The notes beneath the pieces are model-generated. The model saw only the letters and a list, made by a program, of their open reading frames with translations, searched no databases and was not told the DNA's origin. The translations under genes were made by a program, and so were the position numbers. Source: an uncultured Prevotellaceae bacterium (GTDB lineage: Bacteria; Bacteroidota; Bacteroidia; Bacteroidales; Bacteroidaceae). From it: a stretch of DNA of 5,533 nt. Shown piece after piece: positions 1-5,533 of this stretch; the first letter of the stretch is position 1; each line of letters opens with the position of its first letter. The stretch spans positions 1-5,533 of the forward strand of contig CADCEQ010000087.1 of the NCBI GenBank assembly GCA_902800435.1, written 5' to 3'.

Positions 1-954
1 GCTCAGCAGCTGAAGCTGAGCGAATACCAGTCGAAGTTGGAAACTCAGCAGAGCAAGGAGCATGCCCGACAGTTCAGGATCTATGCCGGAGCAGTATTGG
101 CCTTACTGACCATCGCCTTCATGGCCTTCTACCTGTACCACCGCCAGCGCCAGTTGAAGAAACTGCAAATCGTCAACAAAGAGTTGAAGACCGCCTATAA
201 CCAGTTGGAGGAGACAACGACTGCCAAGGAGCGCATCGAGAGCGAATTGCGCATCGCACGGGAGATCCAGATGTCGATGGTGCCCCATGTCTTCCCGGAA
301 CATGAAGGCCTCGACCTCTATGCCTCCATGATTCCTGCCCGAGAAGTGGGTGGCGACCTCTATGACTTCCTGCTCGAAGACGACAACCTATACTTCTGTG
401 TAGGCGACGTATCTGGCAAGGGAGTACCCGCCTCGCTGTTCATGGCTCAGGCCTCCCGACTCTTCCATGCACTGGCCAAGCAGCACCAGCTGCCAGCAGC
501 CATTGCCACCCGCATGAATGATGAACTGACGGAAAAGAACGACAACTGCATGTTCGTCACCATGTTCATTGGTGAGATGAACCTGACCACAGGACATCTC
601 TACTTCTGCAACGCAGGCCACACCCCACCCGTCATTGGTGGCGATGCACAGAAAGGTTCATTCCTCAAGATGAAGCCCAATGCCCCCATCGGCCTCTGGC
701 CCAGGCTGCAGTTCATCGGCGAGGAGATCACATCCATCAAGGGGCGTCCGCTCCTCATCTATAGCGACGGACTGAACGAGGCCGAGAACGACCGTCAGGA
801 GCAGTTGGGCAATGACCGTATGCTCGACATCCTGCGCCATACCGAATTCAAGAATGCCCGTCAGGTAGTGGAAGTCCTGAATGCAGAAGTAGAACGTCAC
901 CGCCATGGGGCTGAAGCCAATGACGACCTCACCATCATGTGTATCAGATCGTAG
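1..954 (+). CDS. Membrane-anchored SpoIIE/PP2C-family serine phosphatase, 5'-truncated
   Basis: The frame is open from base 1 to a TAG at 952-954, giving 317 visible residues. The true start lies upstream, and the TTG at 37 is only an internal codon. In order I see a polar coiled-coil-like stretch (1-25), one transmembrane helix (about 27-46), a second coiled coil (49-92), then a SpoIIE/RsbU-type PP2C phosphatase domain (about 82-317). The metal-binding acidic residues are visible: D119 in VGGDLYD, D136 in GDVSGKG, D256 in YSDG and D308/D309 in NDDLT. NAGHTPP at 204-210 is also typical of the family. Such enzymes dephosphorylate phosphoserine on anti-sigma-factor antagonists or similar partners. 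In Bacteroidales they often carry periplasmic TPR repeats ahead of the membrane helix, which would lie outside this window. The domain therefore probably faces the cytoplasm and responds to an extracytoplasmic signal. The domain call is firm; the partner and the N-terminal sensor are unknown. Confidence 0.93.
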   Translation, partial: AQQLKLSEYQSKLETQQSKEHARQFRIYAGAVLALLTIAFMAFYLYHRQRQLKKLQIVNKELKTAYNQLEETTTAKERIESELRIAREIQMSMVPHVFPEHEGLDLYASMIPAREVGGDLYDFLLEDDNLYFCVGDVSGKGVPASLFMAQASRLFHALAKQHQLPAAIATRMNDELTEKNDNCMFVTMFIGEMNLTTGHLYFCNAGHTPPVIGGDAQKGSFLKMKPNAPIGLWPRLQFIGEEITSIKGRPLLIYSDGLNEAENDRQEQLGNDRMLDILRHTEFKNARQVVEVLNAEVERHRHGAEANDDLTIMCIRS

Positions 955-976
955 CAAACTATTAAAACACTAAGAT

Positions 977-1918
977 ATGAGAAGTTTTATCAACGTTGAA
1001 GACATCGGCCCATTGGACAAAGCCATGGCCGAAGCATTTGAGATCAAGAACGACCGTTACAAGCTCGATGTGAATGCCGGTGCCTGGAAGTTGGAGACCG
1101 AGCGTGGTGTCATCATGGACGGTGACAAGAGCGAGCATCTGCTCGAGGCCATCCCCGTCATGGGCTGCTACTGCGACCTCATTGGCGTGCGCAGCTTCGC
1201 AGGACTCACCGACCGTGAGTACGACTATGCCGAGACCGTGCTCCAGCAGTTCATCAAATACTCTGGCCGTCCTGTCTTCGCCATGGAGACAGCTACCGTC
1301 CATCCCCTGCAGGCCTTTGCAGACCTTATTACCATCCACGAGTCGTGGATGGAAAGTGAAGAGTTAAGAGTGAATAGTGAAAAATTTCCTGCCGGACAGG
1401 GAAAGGCGGAAGCAAATTCTTCACTCTTCACTTTTCACTCTTCACTTAAACGACCAAAGGTCGTCTTAACCTGGGCCCCGCATTGCCGTGCCTTGCCGCA
1501 GGCCGTGCCCAACAGCTTCGCCCAGTGGATGAATGCCGCCGATGTTGACCTTGTCATCACCCATCCCAAGGGCTACGAACTTGATCCGAAGTTCGTCGGC
1601 AACGCTGTCGTGGAGTACGACCAGAAGAAAGCCTTCGAGGGTGCCGACTTCATCTATGCCAAGAACTGGAGTAATCCCGGTGTGACCAACCCCGCCGACT
1701 ACGGCAAGATCACCTGCGAGGATCGTTCCTGGACGGTCGATACCGAACACATGTCGTGGACGAACAACGGCAAGTTCATGCACTGCCTACCCGTCCGTCG
1801 TAATCTGATTGTCACCGACGATGTCATCGAGTCGTCCAACAGTCTCGTCATCCCTGAGGCCGCCAACAGGGAAATCAGTTGCTCCGTAGTCATCAAGCGG
1901 ATGCTCGAAGCCCTCTAA
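977..1918 (+). CDS. argF': N-succinylornithine/N-acetylornithine carbamoyltransferase with a 38-residue deletion and a palindromic insertion; probably non-functional
   Basis: The 313-residue product resembles the Bacteroides fragilis transcarbamylase that converts N-succinylornithine and carbamoyl phosphate to N-succinylcitrulline in arginine synthesis. Conserved blocks include GAWKLETERGVIMDGDK (35-51), HPLQ (109-112), RPKVV-TWAPH (159-169), AVPNSFAQWMNA (176-187), FMHCLPVRR (267-275) and PEAANREIS (293-301). The ATG at 977 fits, because residues 1-29 align with the family N-terminus. Two anomalies stand out. After K29 the sequence jumps to LDVNAG, omitting about 38 residues that include the FxxSxRTR carbamoyl-phosphate loop, and no SxRTR occurs elsewhere in the protein. 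Residues 126-157 come from an inserted palindromic repeat at the interdomain hinge. The two changes nearly cancel in length. The residue matching specificity-determining Pro90 of the B. fragilis enzyme is Ser52. No promoter is seen in the 22-base gap upstream, so it may be cotranscribed with the phosphatase. The family call is firm. I expect no carbamoyl-transfer activity if the deletion is real. Confidence 0.9.
   Translation: MRSFINVEDIGPLDKAMAEAFEIKNDRYKLDVNAGAWKLETERGVIMDGDKSEHLLEAIPVMGCYCDLIGVRSFAGLTDREYDYAETVLQQFIKYSGRPVFAMETATVHPLQAFADLITIHESWMESEELRVNSEKFPAGQGKAEANSSLFTFHSSLKRPKVVLTWAPHCRALPQAVPNSFAQWMNAADVDLVITHPKGYELDPKFVGNAVVEYDQKKAFEGADFIYAKNWSNPGVTNPADYGKITCEDRSWTVDTEHMSWTNNGKFMHCLPVRRNLIVTDDVIESSNSLVIPEAANREISCSVVIKRMLEAL
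1332..1352. repeat. Perfect 9-bp inverted repeat at the left edge of the palindromic element
   Basis: CCATCCACG (1332-1340) and CGTGGATGG (1344-1352) are perfect inverted copies around a 3-base AGT loop. The hairpin lies one base before the 94-bp element and encodes the TIHESWM stretch, of which at least the first residues look native to the enzyme. It may be an insertion target, part of the element, or chance. Confidence 0.6.
1354..1447. repeat. 94-bp palindromic element of 7-base units inserted in frame
   Basis: Two 34-base arms, 1354-1387 and 1414-1447, are inverted copies matching at 30 of 34 positions, around a 26-base centre (1388-1413). Each arm is four tandem 7-base units: AGTGAAG, AGTTAAG, AGTGAAT, AGTGAAA on the left (1355-1382), and CTTCACT, CTTCACT, TTTCACT, CTTCACT on the right (1419-1446). 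The units end toward the centre in AATTT and AAATT. The centre holds a small CCTG/CAGG pairing (1388-1391 with 1397-1400). The element adds about 32 residues that the B. fragilis enzyme lacks at this hinge. In the left arm the other two frames meet stops at once (TGA or TAA). No coding capacity or transposase is present, so it resembles a non-autonomous palindromic repeat or MITE. The element boundaries are inferred from the pairing. Confidence 0.85.
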
Positions 1919-1931
1919 CAAACTTCTCTAC

Positions 1932-1975
1932 ACAAATAATTCCCGAAATGCTTGCGCGTTTCGGGAATTATTTGT
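1932..1975 (+). terminator. 17-bp perfect hairpin, likely terminator of the carbamoyltransferase unit
   Basis: Bases 1932-1948 pair without mismatch with 1959-1975 around a 10-base loop (1949-1958). The stem has a CCCG/CGGG core and A/T-rich ends, and the 3' arm runs into a T-rich stretch (ATTATTTGTATCTTT). It begins 14 bases after the TAA of the carbamoyltransferase and separates it from the LRR gene, as a Rho-independent terminator would. No long uninterrupted T tract follows, so termination efficiency is uncertain. Confidence 0.75.
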
Positions 1976-1982
1976 ATCTTTG
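1952..1982 (+). promoter_or_regulatory. Bacteroidetes-type promoter of the LRR gene
   Basis: TATCTTTG at 1975-1982 matches the Bacteroidetes primary-sigma -7 consensus TAnnTTTG exactly. A TTG at 1952-1954, 20 bases upstream, sits where the -33 element belongs. Transcription would begin around 1988-1990, giving a leader of about 58 bases. The -33 element lies in the loop of the upstream hairpin, and the -7 element starts at the last base of its stem. Confidence 0.75.
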
Positions 1983-2047
1983 CACCGTTGCATGAACATG
2001 CACAACCTAATTCTGAAGAAATTATTAACAAATAAAACAATTAGTTT
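1983..2047 (+). promoter_or_regulatory. A/T-rich 5' leader of the LRR gene
   Basis: Between the promoter and the ATG at 2048 the sequence is strongly A/T-rich, especially 2011-2047, with no GGAGG-like ribosome site. This fits Bacteroidetes, where A-rich upstream sequence replaces Shine-Dalgarno pairing. Near the predicted transcript start lies a short inverted repeat, TGCATG-AA-CATGCA (1989-2002). Confidence 0.5.
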
Positions 2048-4957
2048 ATGAAGAAGATTTTATCTATCCTGTTTTTCCTCTGCCTCGCCATCACCAGCTG
2101 GGCATACGAGTGGACAGACGACAACGGCGTGAAGTGGTACTTCGCCCAGAACAACTACACCATTAACGGAGAAAGTCAGAAACTTTGGGCAATCTATTCT
2201 GCTGAAGGCTACGGCCAGACCATCAATGTCCCCAAGACGGTGTATAAGGACGGGGAAGCCTGTACGGTAGAAGCTATAGGTCGTCTCAGGATTCCCAACG
2301 GCTCCGATGTGACGCTGCCAGCCAGCATCAAGGTTATTGGTTCAGAAGCATTCCGTGACAATTTTGTCGCCGGCACGATCAAGCTCAATGCCACCACGCC
2401 GCCGACACTATCCGATAATACTAATTATATTTTCGGCCCTGGCGTAACCGTCCTGGTGCCAGCAGCCAGTCTCGAAGCCTATCACTCGGCTACATTATGG
2501 TCGGATATTGCTGTACGCGTCATCAGCCAGAGTGCAAAGCACACCTGGAACGTGAATACTTCAGCCGAGGCCACGTGGTCTGGGTTAGAGAGGAAAATTG
2601 GCAGCGAGAACATGAAGGACGTGATGTCGCTCACCATCACTGGAGGCATCAACAGCTACGACCTTGTGGTGTTGCGCAACAAGATGTTCAACCTACACCA
2701 TCTCGACCTGACCAACGCCACTTTCATGGCCAGCAGCTATAAGTTCTACGAAGACTACTATACCTCCGACAACATAGTAGCAGCAGCTGCTTTCTGTAAT
2801 CAGAGCAACCTACTGAGCGTAAAGTTGCCGACCAACGTGACCGTCGTAGGTGCTAATGCCTTTGCCTATTGCACGGGCCTCCAAACCGTCGAGGCTCAGA
2901 GAAAACTGGAGGCGATAGACAACAACGCTTTCTATAAATGTAGCAATCTTAAGGAAGTGAAACTGCCAACAGACGGGGCACTGAAGTCCATCGGCAATTC
3001 TGCGTTCTACGAATGCATTTCACTATCCTCAATATCTTTGCCAGCTACGCTGCAGACCATTGGATATTCTGCATTTTATGATTGTGACGCTCTGACTTCG
3101 ATTAAATTACCGAACAACGGTTCGCTGAAGAGCATCGGTAGTGAAGCATTTAAAAATTGTAACGCTCTGACTTCGATTAATATTCCCGAGGGTATAACGA
3201 CTATTGCATACGGAACATTCTATAACTGTTCGAGTTTGAAAATCATCAGCCTACCTTCAACACTTACGTCAATTAAAGGAGGTTCTTATAGTGATAATGG
3301 AGCCTTTGGAAAATGTTCATCCCTCACTTCCATTTCTTTGCCTATTAAGTTAGCAACGATTGACAAGCATGCTTTCTATGGCTCCGGTCTCACCGAGCTT
3401 CACCTGCCCGCCGCCATCCGCAGCATCGGCAGTTATGCTTTCGCCAACTGTTCAAACCTGAAGAACTACTACATCTACACCGTGGAACCGACGACGGTAG
3501 ATAAAAACACCTTCTCGAACTATACCACGGCGACCCTCCACGTCCCCTCGATGGCCTGGGGCAAATATTACCTGAACAAGAACTGGAGCTTCTTCCCCGA
3601 TCCCATAGAGGACAGCGAATACCAATATCCTTACTTCTACCTGACCCAGGACCTGGAAATTACCCCGAAGAGTCTGACGAACCTCGGCAGCCAGCCTGAG
3701 GTGGAACTCGAAGGCACCTCTGGCATGATTGTGAATGTCAGTAACGACAAGACCGTGAGCCTCGGCGACATCCACATGAGCAACGAGGCCAGTATCGTCG
3801 TCGCCAGCGGCAATGTCACCGCCAAGGCACTCTATCTGGAGATGCCCGTGACGAAAGGCAAGTGGTACTTCCTGTCGCTGCCCCACCGGGTGAAGATGAG
3901 CAACGTGGAGGCCCCGGGCAAGTACGTGTTCCGCTACTACGACGGCCAAGAGCGCGCCACCAACGGCAGCGGCGGCTGGAAGAACTACGCGGGCACCTAC
4001 CTGCTGCCCAACCAGGGCTACATCTTCCAGGCCAACACCGACGGCACGCTGAAGATGAAGGTGGAGCAGGCCGACCTCGACCTAAGCACCAACCTGCGTC
4101 AGGATGCGCTGACCACCTACGTGGCCGAGAATGCGCAGAACGCCTCATGGAACTTCGTGGGCAACCCCCATACCAGCTACTTCGACATCGACGAGACGGA
4201 CTACACCGCTCCCATCACCGTATGGACGGGTAGCAGCTACCAGGCTGTGCGCGCCGGCGACGACCAGTATCACCTGTCGCCCATGCAGGGCTTCTTTGTG
4301 CAGAAACCAAGCAACACGACACAGATGAACTTCCCCGCCAGCGGCTGCCACACCAGTAACCAGTGGGCCGACATCGTGGCCGCCAAGCAGGCTGCAGCCC
4401 GCACCCGTGGCGCTGACAACCGCCGCTTCGTGGACCTAACCATTGGCGACGGCGAGACTACCAACGACCAGACCCGCGTGGTGTTCAACCCCGTCAAGGG
4501 TCAAAACTATGAGATGGACTGCGACGCAGCCAAGTTCATGAGCGAGCTGCCTGTGGCACAGCTCTGGACTGTGGGCAGCGACCAGGCCCAGTATGCCATC
4601 AACGAGCGCCCGGAGGGTGAGGTAGCCCTCGCCTACACGGCAGCCACCGCCGGTATGCTCTGCATCAGTGCCGAGCACATGGACCAGCCCGTATGGCTCT
4701 ACGACCGTCAGGAGGGCGTGACCCACGACCTGTCGGTTGGCGGCTACCTCTTCAGCACCACTGCCGGCACCTTCGAGGGCCGTTTCGTGCTGCTCACCGC
4801 TCCCAACGCCACCGCTATCGACAAGGTTGAGGCACAGGACGGCAAGGAGTCGACCACCTACACCCTCGACGGACGCCAGCTGCCGCAGGGCAGTCAGCCC
4901 AGAGGTGCCTACATCGTGAAACAGGGCAACAAGGCCGTTAAAGTCATCAAGAAGTAA
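2048..4957 (+). CDS. Secreted BspA-like leucine-rich-repeat surface protein
   Basis: The 969-residue product starts with a classical signal peptide (MKK, hydrophobic 4-16, likely cleavage after SWA at 17-19). C12 is not in a good lipobox, so I do not call a lipoprotein. Residues 20-160 are a BspA-type N-terminal region (WTDDNGVKW, INVPKTVY). Residues 244-474 hold BspA/LRR_5 repeats of about 23-25 residues with the pattern AFxxCxxLxxIxLPxxLxxIG. Residues 525-780 form beta-rich domains (GKWYFLSLPHRV, LLPNQGYIF), and 785-920 a module common in Prevotella surface proteins (RTRGADNRRFVDL, QTRVVFN, YAINERPEGE). The last 30 residues (YTLDGRQLPQG, GAYIVKQGNKAVKVIKK) look like a type IX secretion sorting signal. 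BspA-type proteins are typically cell-surface or secreted and often adhesive, but the ligand here is unknown. The gene has its own promoter and probably shares its transcript with the next gene. The repeat core is much more A/T-rich than the rest. Confidence 0.93.
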   Translation: MKKILSILFFLCLAITSWAYEWTDDNGVKWYFAQNNYTINGESQKLWAIYSAEGYGQTINVPKTVYKDGEACTVEAIGRLRIPNGSDVTLPASIKVIGSEAFRDNFVAGTIKLNATTPPTLSDNTNYIFGPGVTVLVPAASLEAYHSATLWSDIAVRVISQSAKHTWNVNTSAEATWSGLERKIGSENMKDVMSLTITGGINSYDLVVLRNKMFNLHHLDLTNATFMASSYKFYEDYYTSDNIVAAAAFCNQSNLLSVKLPTNVTVVGANAFAYCTGLQTVEAQRKLEAIDNNAFYKCSNLKEVKLPTDGALKSIGNSAFYECISLSSISLPATLQTIGYSAFYDCDALTSIKLPNNGSLKSIGSEAFKNCNALTSINIPEGITTIAYGTFYNCSSLKIISLPSTLTSIKGGSYSDNGAFGKCSSLTSISLPIKLATIDKHAFYGSGLTELHLPAAIRSIGSYAFANCSNLKNYYIYTVEPTTVDKNTFSNYTTATLHVPSMAWGKYYLNKNWSFFPDPIEDSEYQYPYFYLTQDLEITPKSLTNLGSQPEVELEGTSGMIVNVSNDKTVSLGDIHMSNEASIVVASGNVTAKALYLEMPVTKGKWYFLSLPHRVKMSNVEAPGKYVFRYYDGQERATNGSGGWKNYAGTYLLPNQGYIFQANTDGTLKMKVEQADLDLSTNLRQDALTTYVAENAQNASWNFVGNPHTSYFDIDETDYTAPITVWTGSSYQAVRAGDDQYHLSPMQGFFVQKPSNTTQMNFPASGCHTSNQWADIVAAKQAAARTRGADNRRFVDLTIGDGETTNDQTRVVFNPVKGQNYEMDCDAAKFMSELPVAQLWTVGSDQAQYAINERPEGEVALAYTAATAGMLCISAEHMDQPVWLYDRQEGVTHDLSVGGYLFSTTAGTFEGRFVLLTAPNATAIDKVEAQDGKESTTYTLDGRQLPQGSQPRGAYIVKQGNKAVKVIKK
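2777..3469 (+). repeat. BspA-type leucine-rich-repeat array
   Basis: About nine to ten units of 23-25 residues (residues about 244-474) share the pattern AF-x2-C-x2-L followed by I-x-LP and then I-G. Examples are AFAYCTGL, AFYKCSNL, AFYECISL, AFYDCDAL, AFKNCNAL, TFYNCSSL, AFGKCSSL and AFANCSNL. The unit containing GGSYSDNGAF (411-420) carries a short insertion. Such arrays form a curved solenoid suited to binding proteins or surfaces. Confidence 0.88.
3081..3180 (+). repeat. Near-identical 25-base direct repeat, one LRR unit apart
   Basis: Bases 3081-3105 and 3156-3180 match at 24 of 25 positions, differing only at the sixth base (G or A). The spacing is 75 bases, exactly one 25-codon LRR unit. 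Both copies encode C-(D/N)-ALTSI. Neighbouring units are far more diverged at DNA level, which points to a recent unit duplication or gene conversion. Confidence 0.8.
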
Positions 4958-4970
4958 TCTGTGACAACGT

Positions 4971-5533
4971 ATGAAGAGACTATTATACATGGTCATCGGC
5001 CTGTTGGCGACGCTGACGGCCTTCGCACAGACCGATGACTTCAACCCGACAAACCCGCCAGAGCCAAAAGCCATGTACCGGCTTACGGTGACGGCCCAAC
5101 CGGCAGAGGCGGCGACGATGAGCGGCGGGGGACAGTACAGCGAGAATGCCTCGGTGACGGCTCGCGCCACGGCCCGCACGAACTACGTCTTCAAGCACTG
5201 GCTGCAGAACGGCACACAGCTCGCCAGCACCTCTACCTCGCTGAGTTTCAAAATGCCCGCCGAGGACGTGAGCCTAGTGGCCGTGTTCGAGTATCAGAAC
5301 CCCGAAGACAAGCCCTTCGACCCTGCCAACCCCGCAGAGCCGCAACCGATAGAAGCGACCTATAAGCTCTACCTCGTGGCCGAGCCGGCAGGAGGCGGTA
5401 CCTTCAACCGCACCAGCGGCAAGACGGCCAAGGAGGGCGAGACGGTGAGCCTGCGCGCTACAGCCGCCACAGACTATCAGTTCTTGGGCTGGTACGACAG
5501 CGATGGCGTACAGCTGGGCACCTCTACCTCGCT
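4971..5533 (+). CDS. Secreted protein with InlB-B-like repeats, 3'-truncated
   Basis: The ATG at 4971 is 13 bases after the stop of the LRR gene, and the frame stays open to the window end (187 complete codons). Residues 1-19 are a clear signal peptide (MKRLLYMVIG, cleavage after AFA at 17-19); a second Met at residue 7 is a weaker start. Mature sequence begins QTDDFNPTNPPEP. Two copies of a repeat follow: a Pro-rich linker (FNPTNPPEP 24-32, FDPANPAEP 116-124), then YxLxxxAxPAxxGT, GExVSLxAxA, a YxFxxW core (72-77, 169-174) and a GTSTSL-like segment. This matches the divergent InlB B-repeat type common in large Bacteroidales surface proteins. The protein is thus probably exported, elongated and repetitive, and coexpressed with the LRR protein. 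How many repeats follow, and whether it ends in a sorting signal, cannot be seen. No enzymatic motif is visible. Confidence 0.88.
   Translation, partial: MKRLLYMVIGLLATLTAFAQTDDFNPTNPPEPKAMYRLTVTAQPAEAATMSGGGQYSENASVTARATARTNYVFKHWLQNGTQLASTSTSLSFKMPAEDVSLVAVFEYQNPEDKPFDPANPAEPQPIEATYKLYLVAEPAGGGTFNRTSGKTAKEGETVSLRATAATDYQFLGWYDSDGVQLGTSTS
5040..5533 (+). repeat. Tandem repeats of about 97 codons, second copy incomplete
   Basis: The linker sequences at 5040-5065 and 5316-5341 are close copies in DNA and protein (F-N/D-P-x-NP-x-EP). The 16-base string GCACCTCTACCTCGCT occurs at both 5227-5242 and 5518-5533, 291 bases (97 codons) apart. The core tryptophans W77 and W174 are also 97 residues apart, while the linkers are 92 apart, so unit length varies slightly. 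The window ends inside the second unit. Confidence 0.8.

Noticed and set aside
37..39. TTG at 37 as the start of the phosphatase
   Set aside because: The frame is open upstream to base 1 with continuous coiled-coil-like sequence, and there is no start context. The gene is cut by the window edge.
1074..1367. Alternative + strand frame overlapping the carbamoyltransferase
   Set aside because: The product is Ser/Pro-rich with no family resemblance, and it ends at the TAA in the palindrome's left arm. The conserved enzyme sequence is in the other frame.
1355..1446. Short regularly repeated units that might suggest a CRISPR-like array
   Set aside because: The units are 7 bases, directly tandem without spacers, and arranged as two inverted arms; they lie within a coding frame.
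1450..1464. ACGACC-AAA-GGTCGT as an independent regulatory hairpin
   Set aside because: It encodes the conserved RPKVV strand of the enzyme, so the symmetry probably follows from the protein sequence. It is kept only as part of the hairpin-cluster observation.
2072..2083. Lipoprotein signal in the LRR protein (Cys12)
   Set aside because: The residues before Cys12 are FFL, not a lipobox, and a good signal peptidase I site (SWA) follows.
3452..3949. Minus-strand open frame of 165 codons inside the LRR gene
   Set aside because: It is fully antisense to clear coding sequence, has a low-complexity His/Val/Leu-rich product, and has no promoter.
4436..5179. Long minus-strand open frame (247 codons) across the end of the LRR gene and the start of the next
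   Set aside because: It lies antisense to two well-supported genes in G/C-rich DNA, spans their junction, and its translation shows no recognisable domain or signal. It is a by-product of codon bias.

Overview
The window looks like chromosomal DNA from a Bacteroidales bacterium, most likely Prevotella or a close relative. Four things point there: a BspA-type leucine-rich-repeat surface protein with a Prevotella-style C-terminus, an arginine-pathway carbamoyltransferase of the Bacteroides N-succinylornithine type, a promoter matching the Bacteroidetes TAnnTTTG consensus, and A/T-rich leaders in place of Shine-Dalgarno sites. All four genes are on the + strand, and no gap exceeds 130 bases. I saw no tRNA, rRNA, CRISPR array or transposase.

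Layout. (1) 1-954: the 3' part of a membrane-anchored SpoIIE/PP2C-type serine phosphatase, cut by the window start. (2) 977-1918: an N-succinyl/N-acetylornithine carbamoyltransferase (argF'-like), 22 bases downstream. (3) 1932-1982: a 17-bp perfect hairpin that probably ends this unit and physically overlaps the promoter of the next. (4) 2048-4957: a 969-residue secreted BspA-like LRR protein. (5) 4971-5533: the start of a second secreted protein built of roughly 97-residue InlB-B-like repeats, 13 bases downstream and cut by the window end. Genes 3 and 4 look like a two-gene cell-surface operon. The phosphatase and the carbamoyltransferase may share a transcript but have no evident functional link.

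The most unusual locus is the carbamoyltransferase. Its length (313 residues) looks normal, but this results from two opposite changes. About 38 residues holding the carbamoyl-phosphate-binding SxRTR loop are missing in frame near the N-terminus. About 32 residues have been added at the hinge between the two domains by a 94-base palindromic element made of 7-base units. The element is read through in the only one of three frames that its left arm leaves open. The rest of the protein, including HPLQ and HCLP, is well conserved. The gene is therefore either a recently disabled allele that still looks intact, or an assembly artefact in the deleted part combined with a real palindromic insertion. 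The insertion resembles, in principle, the Rickettsia palindromic elements found inside protein genes.

The LRR gene is also a compositional mosaic: its repeat core is about 38% GC, while its C-terminal half reaches about 67%. Comparisons with family members rest on remembered sequences, not on searches.
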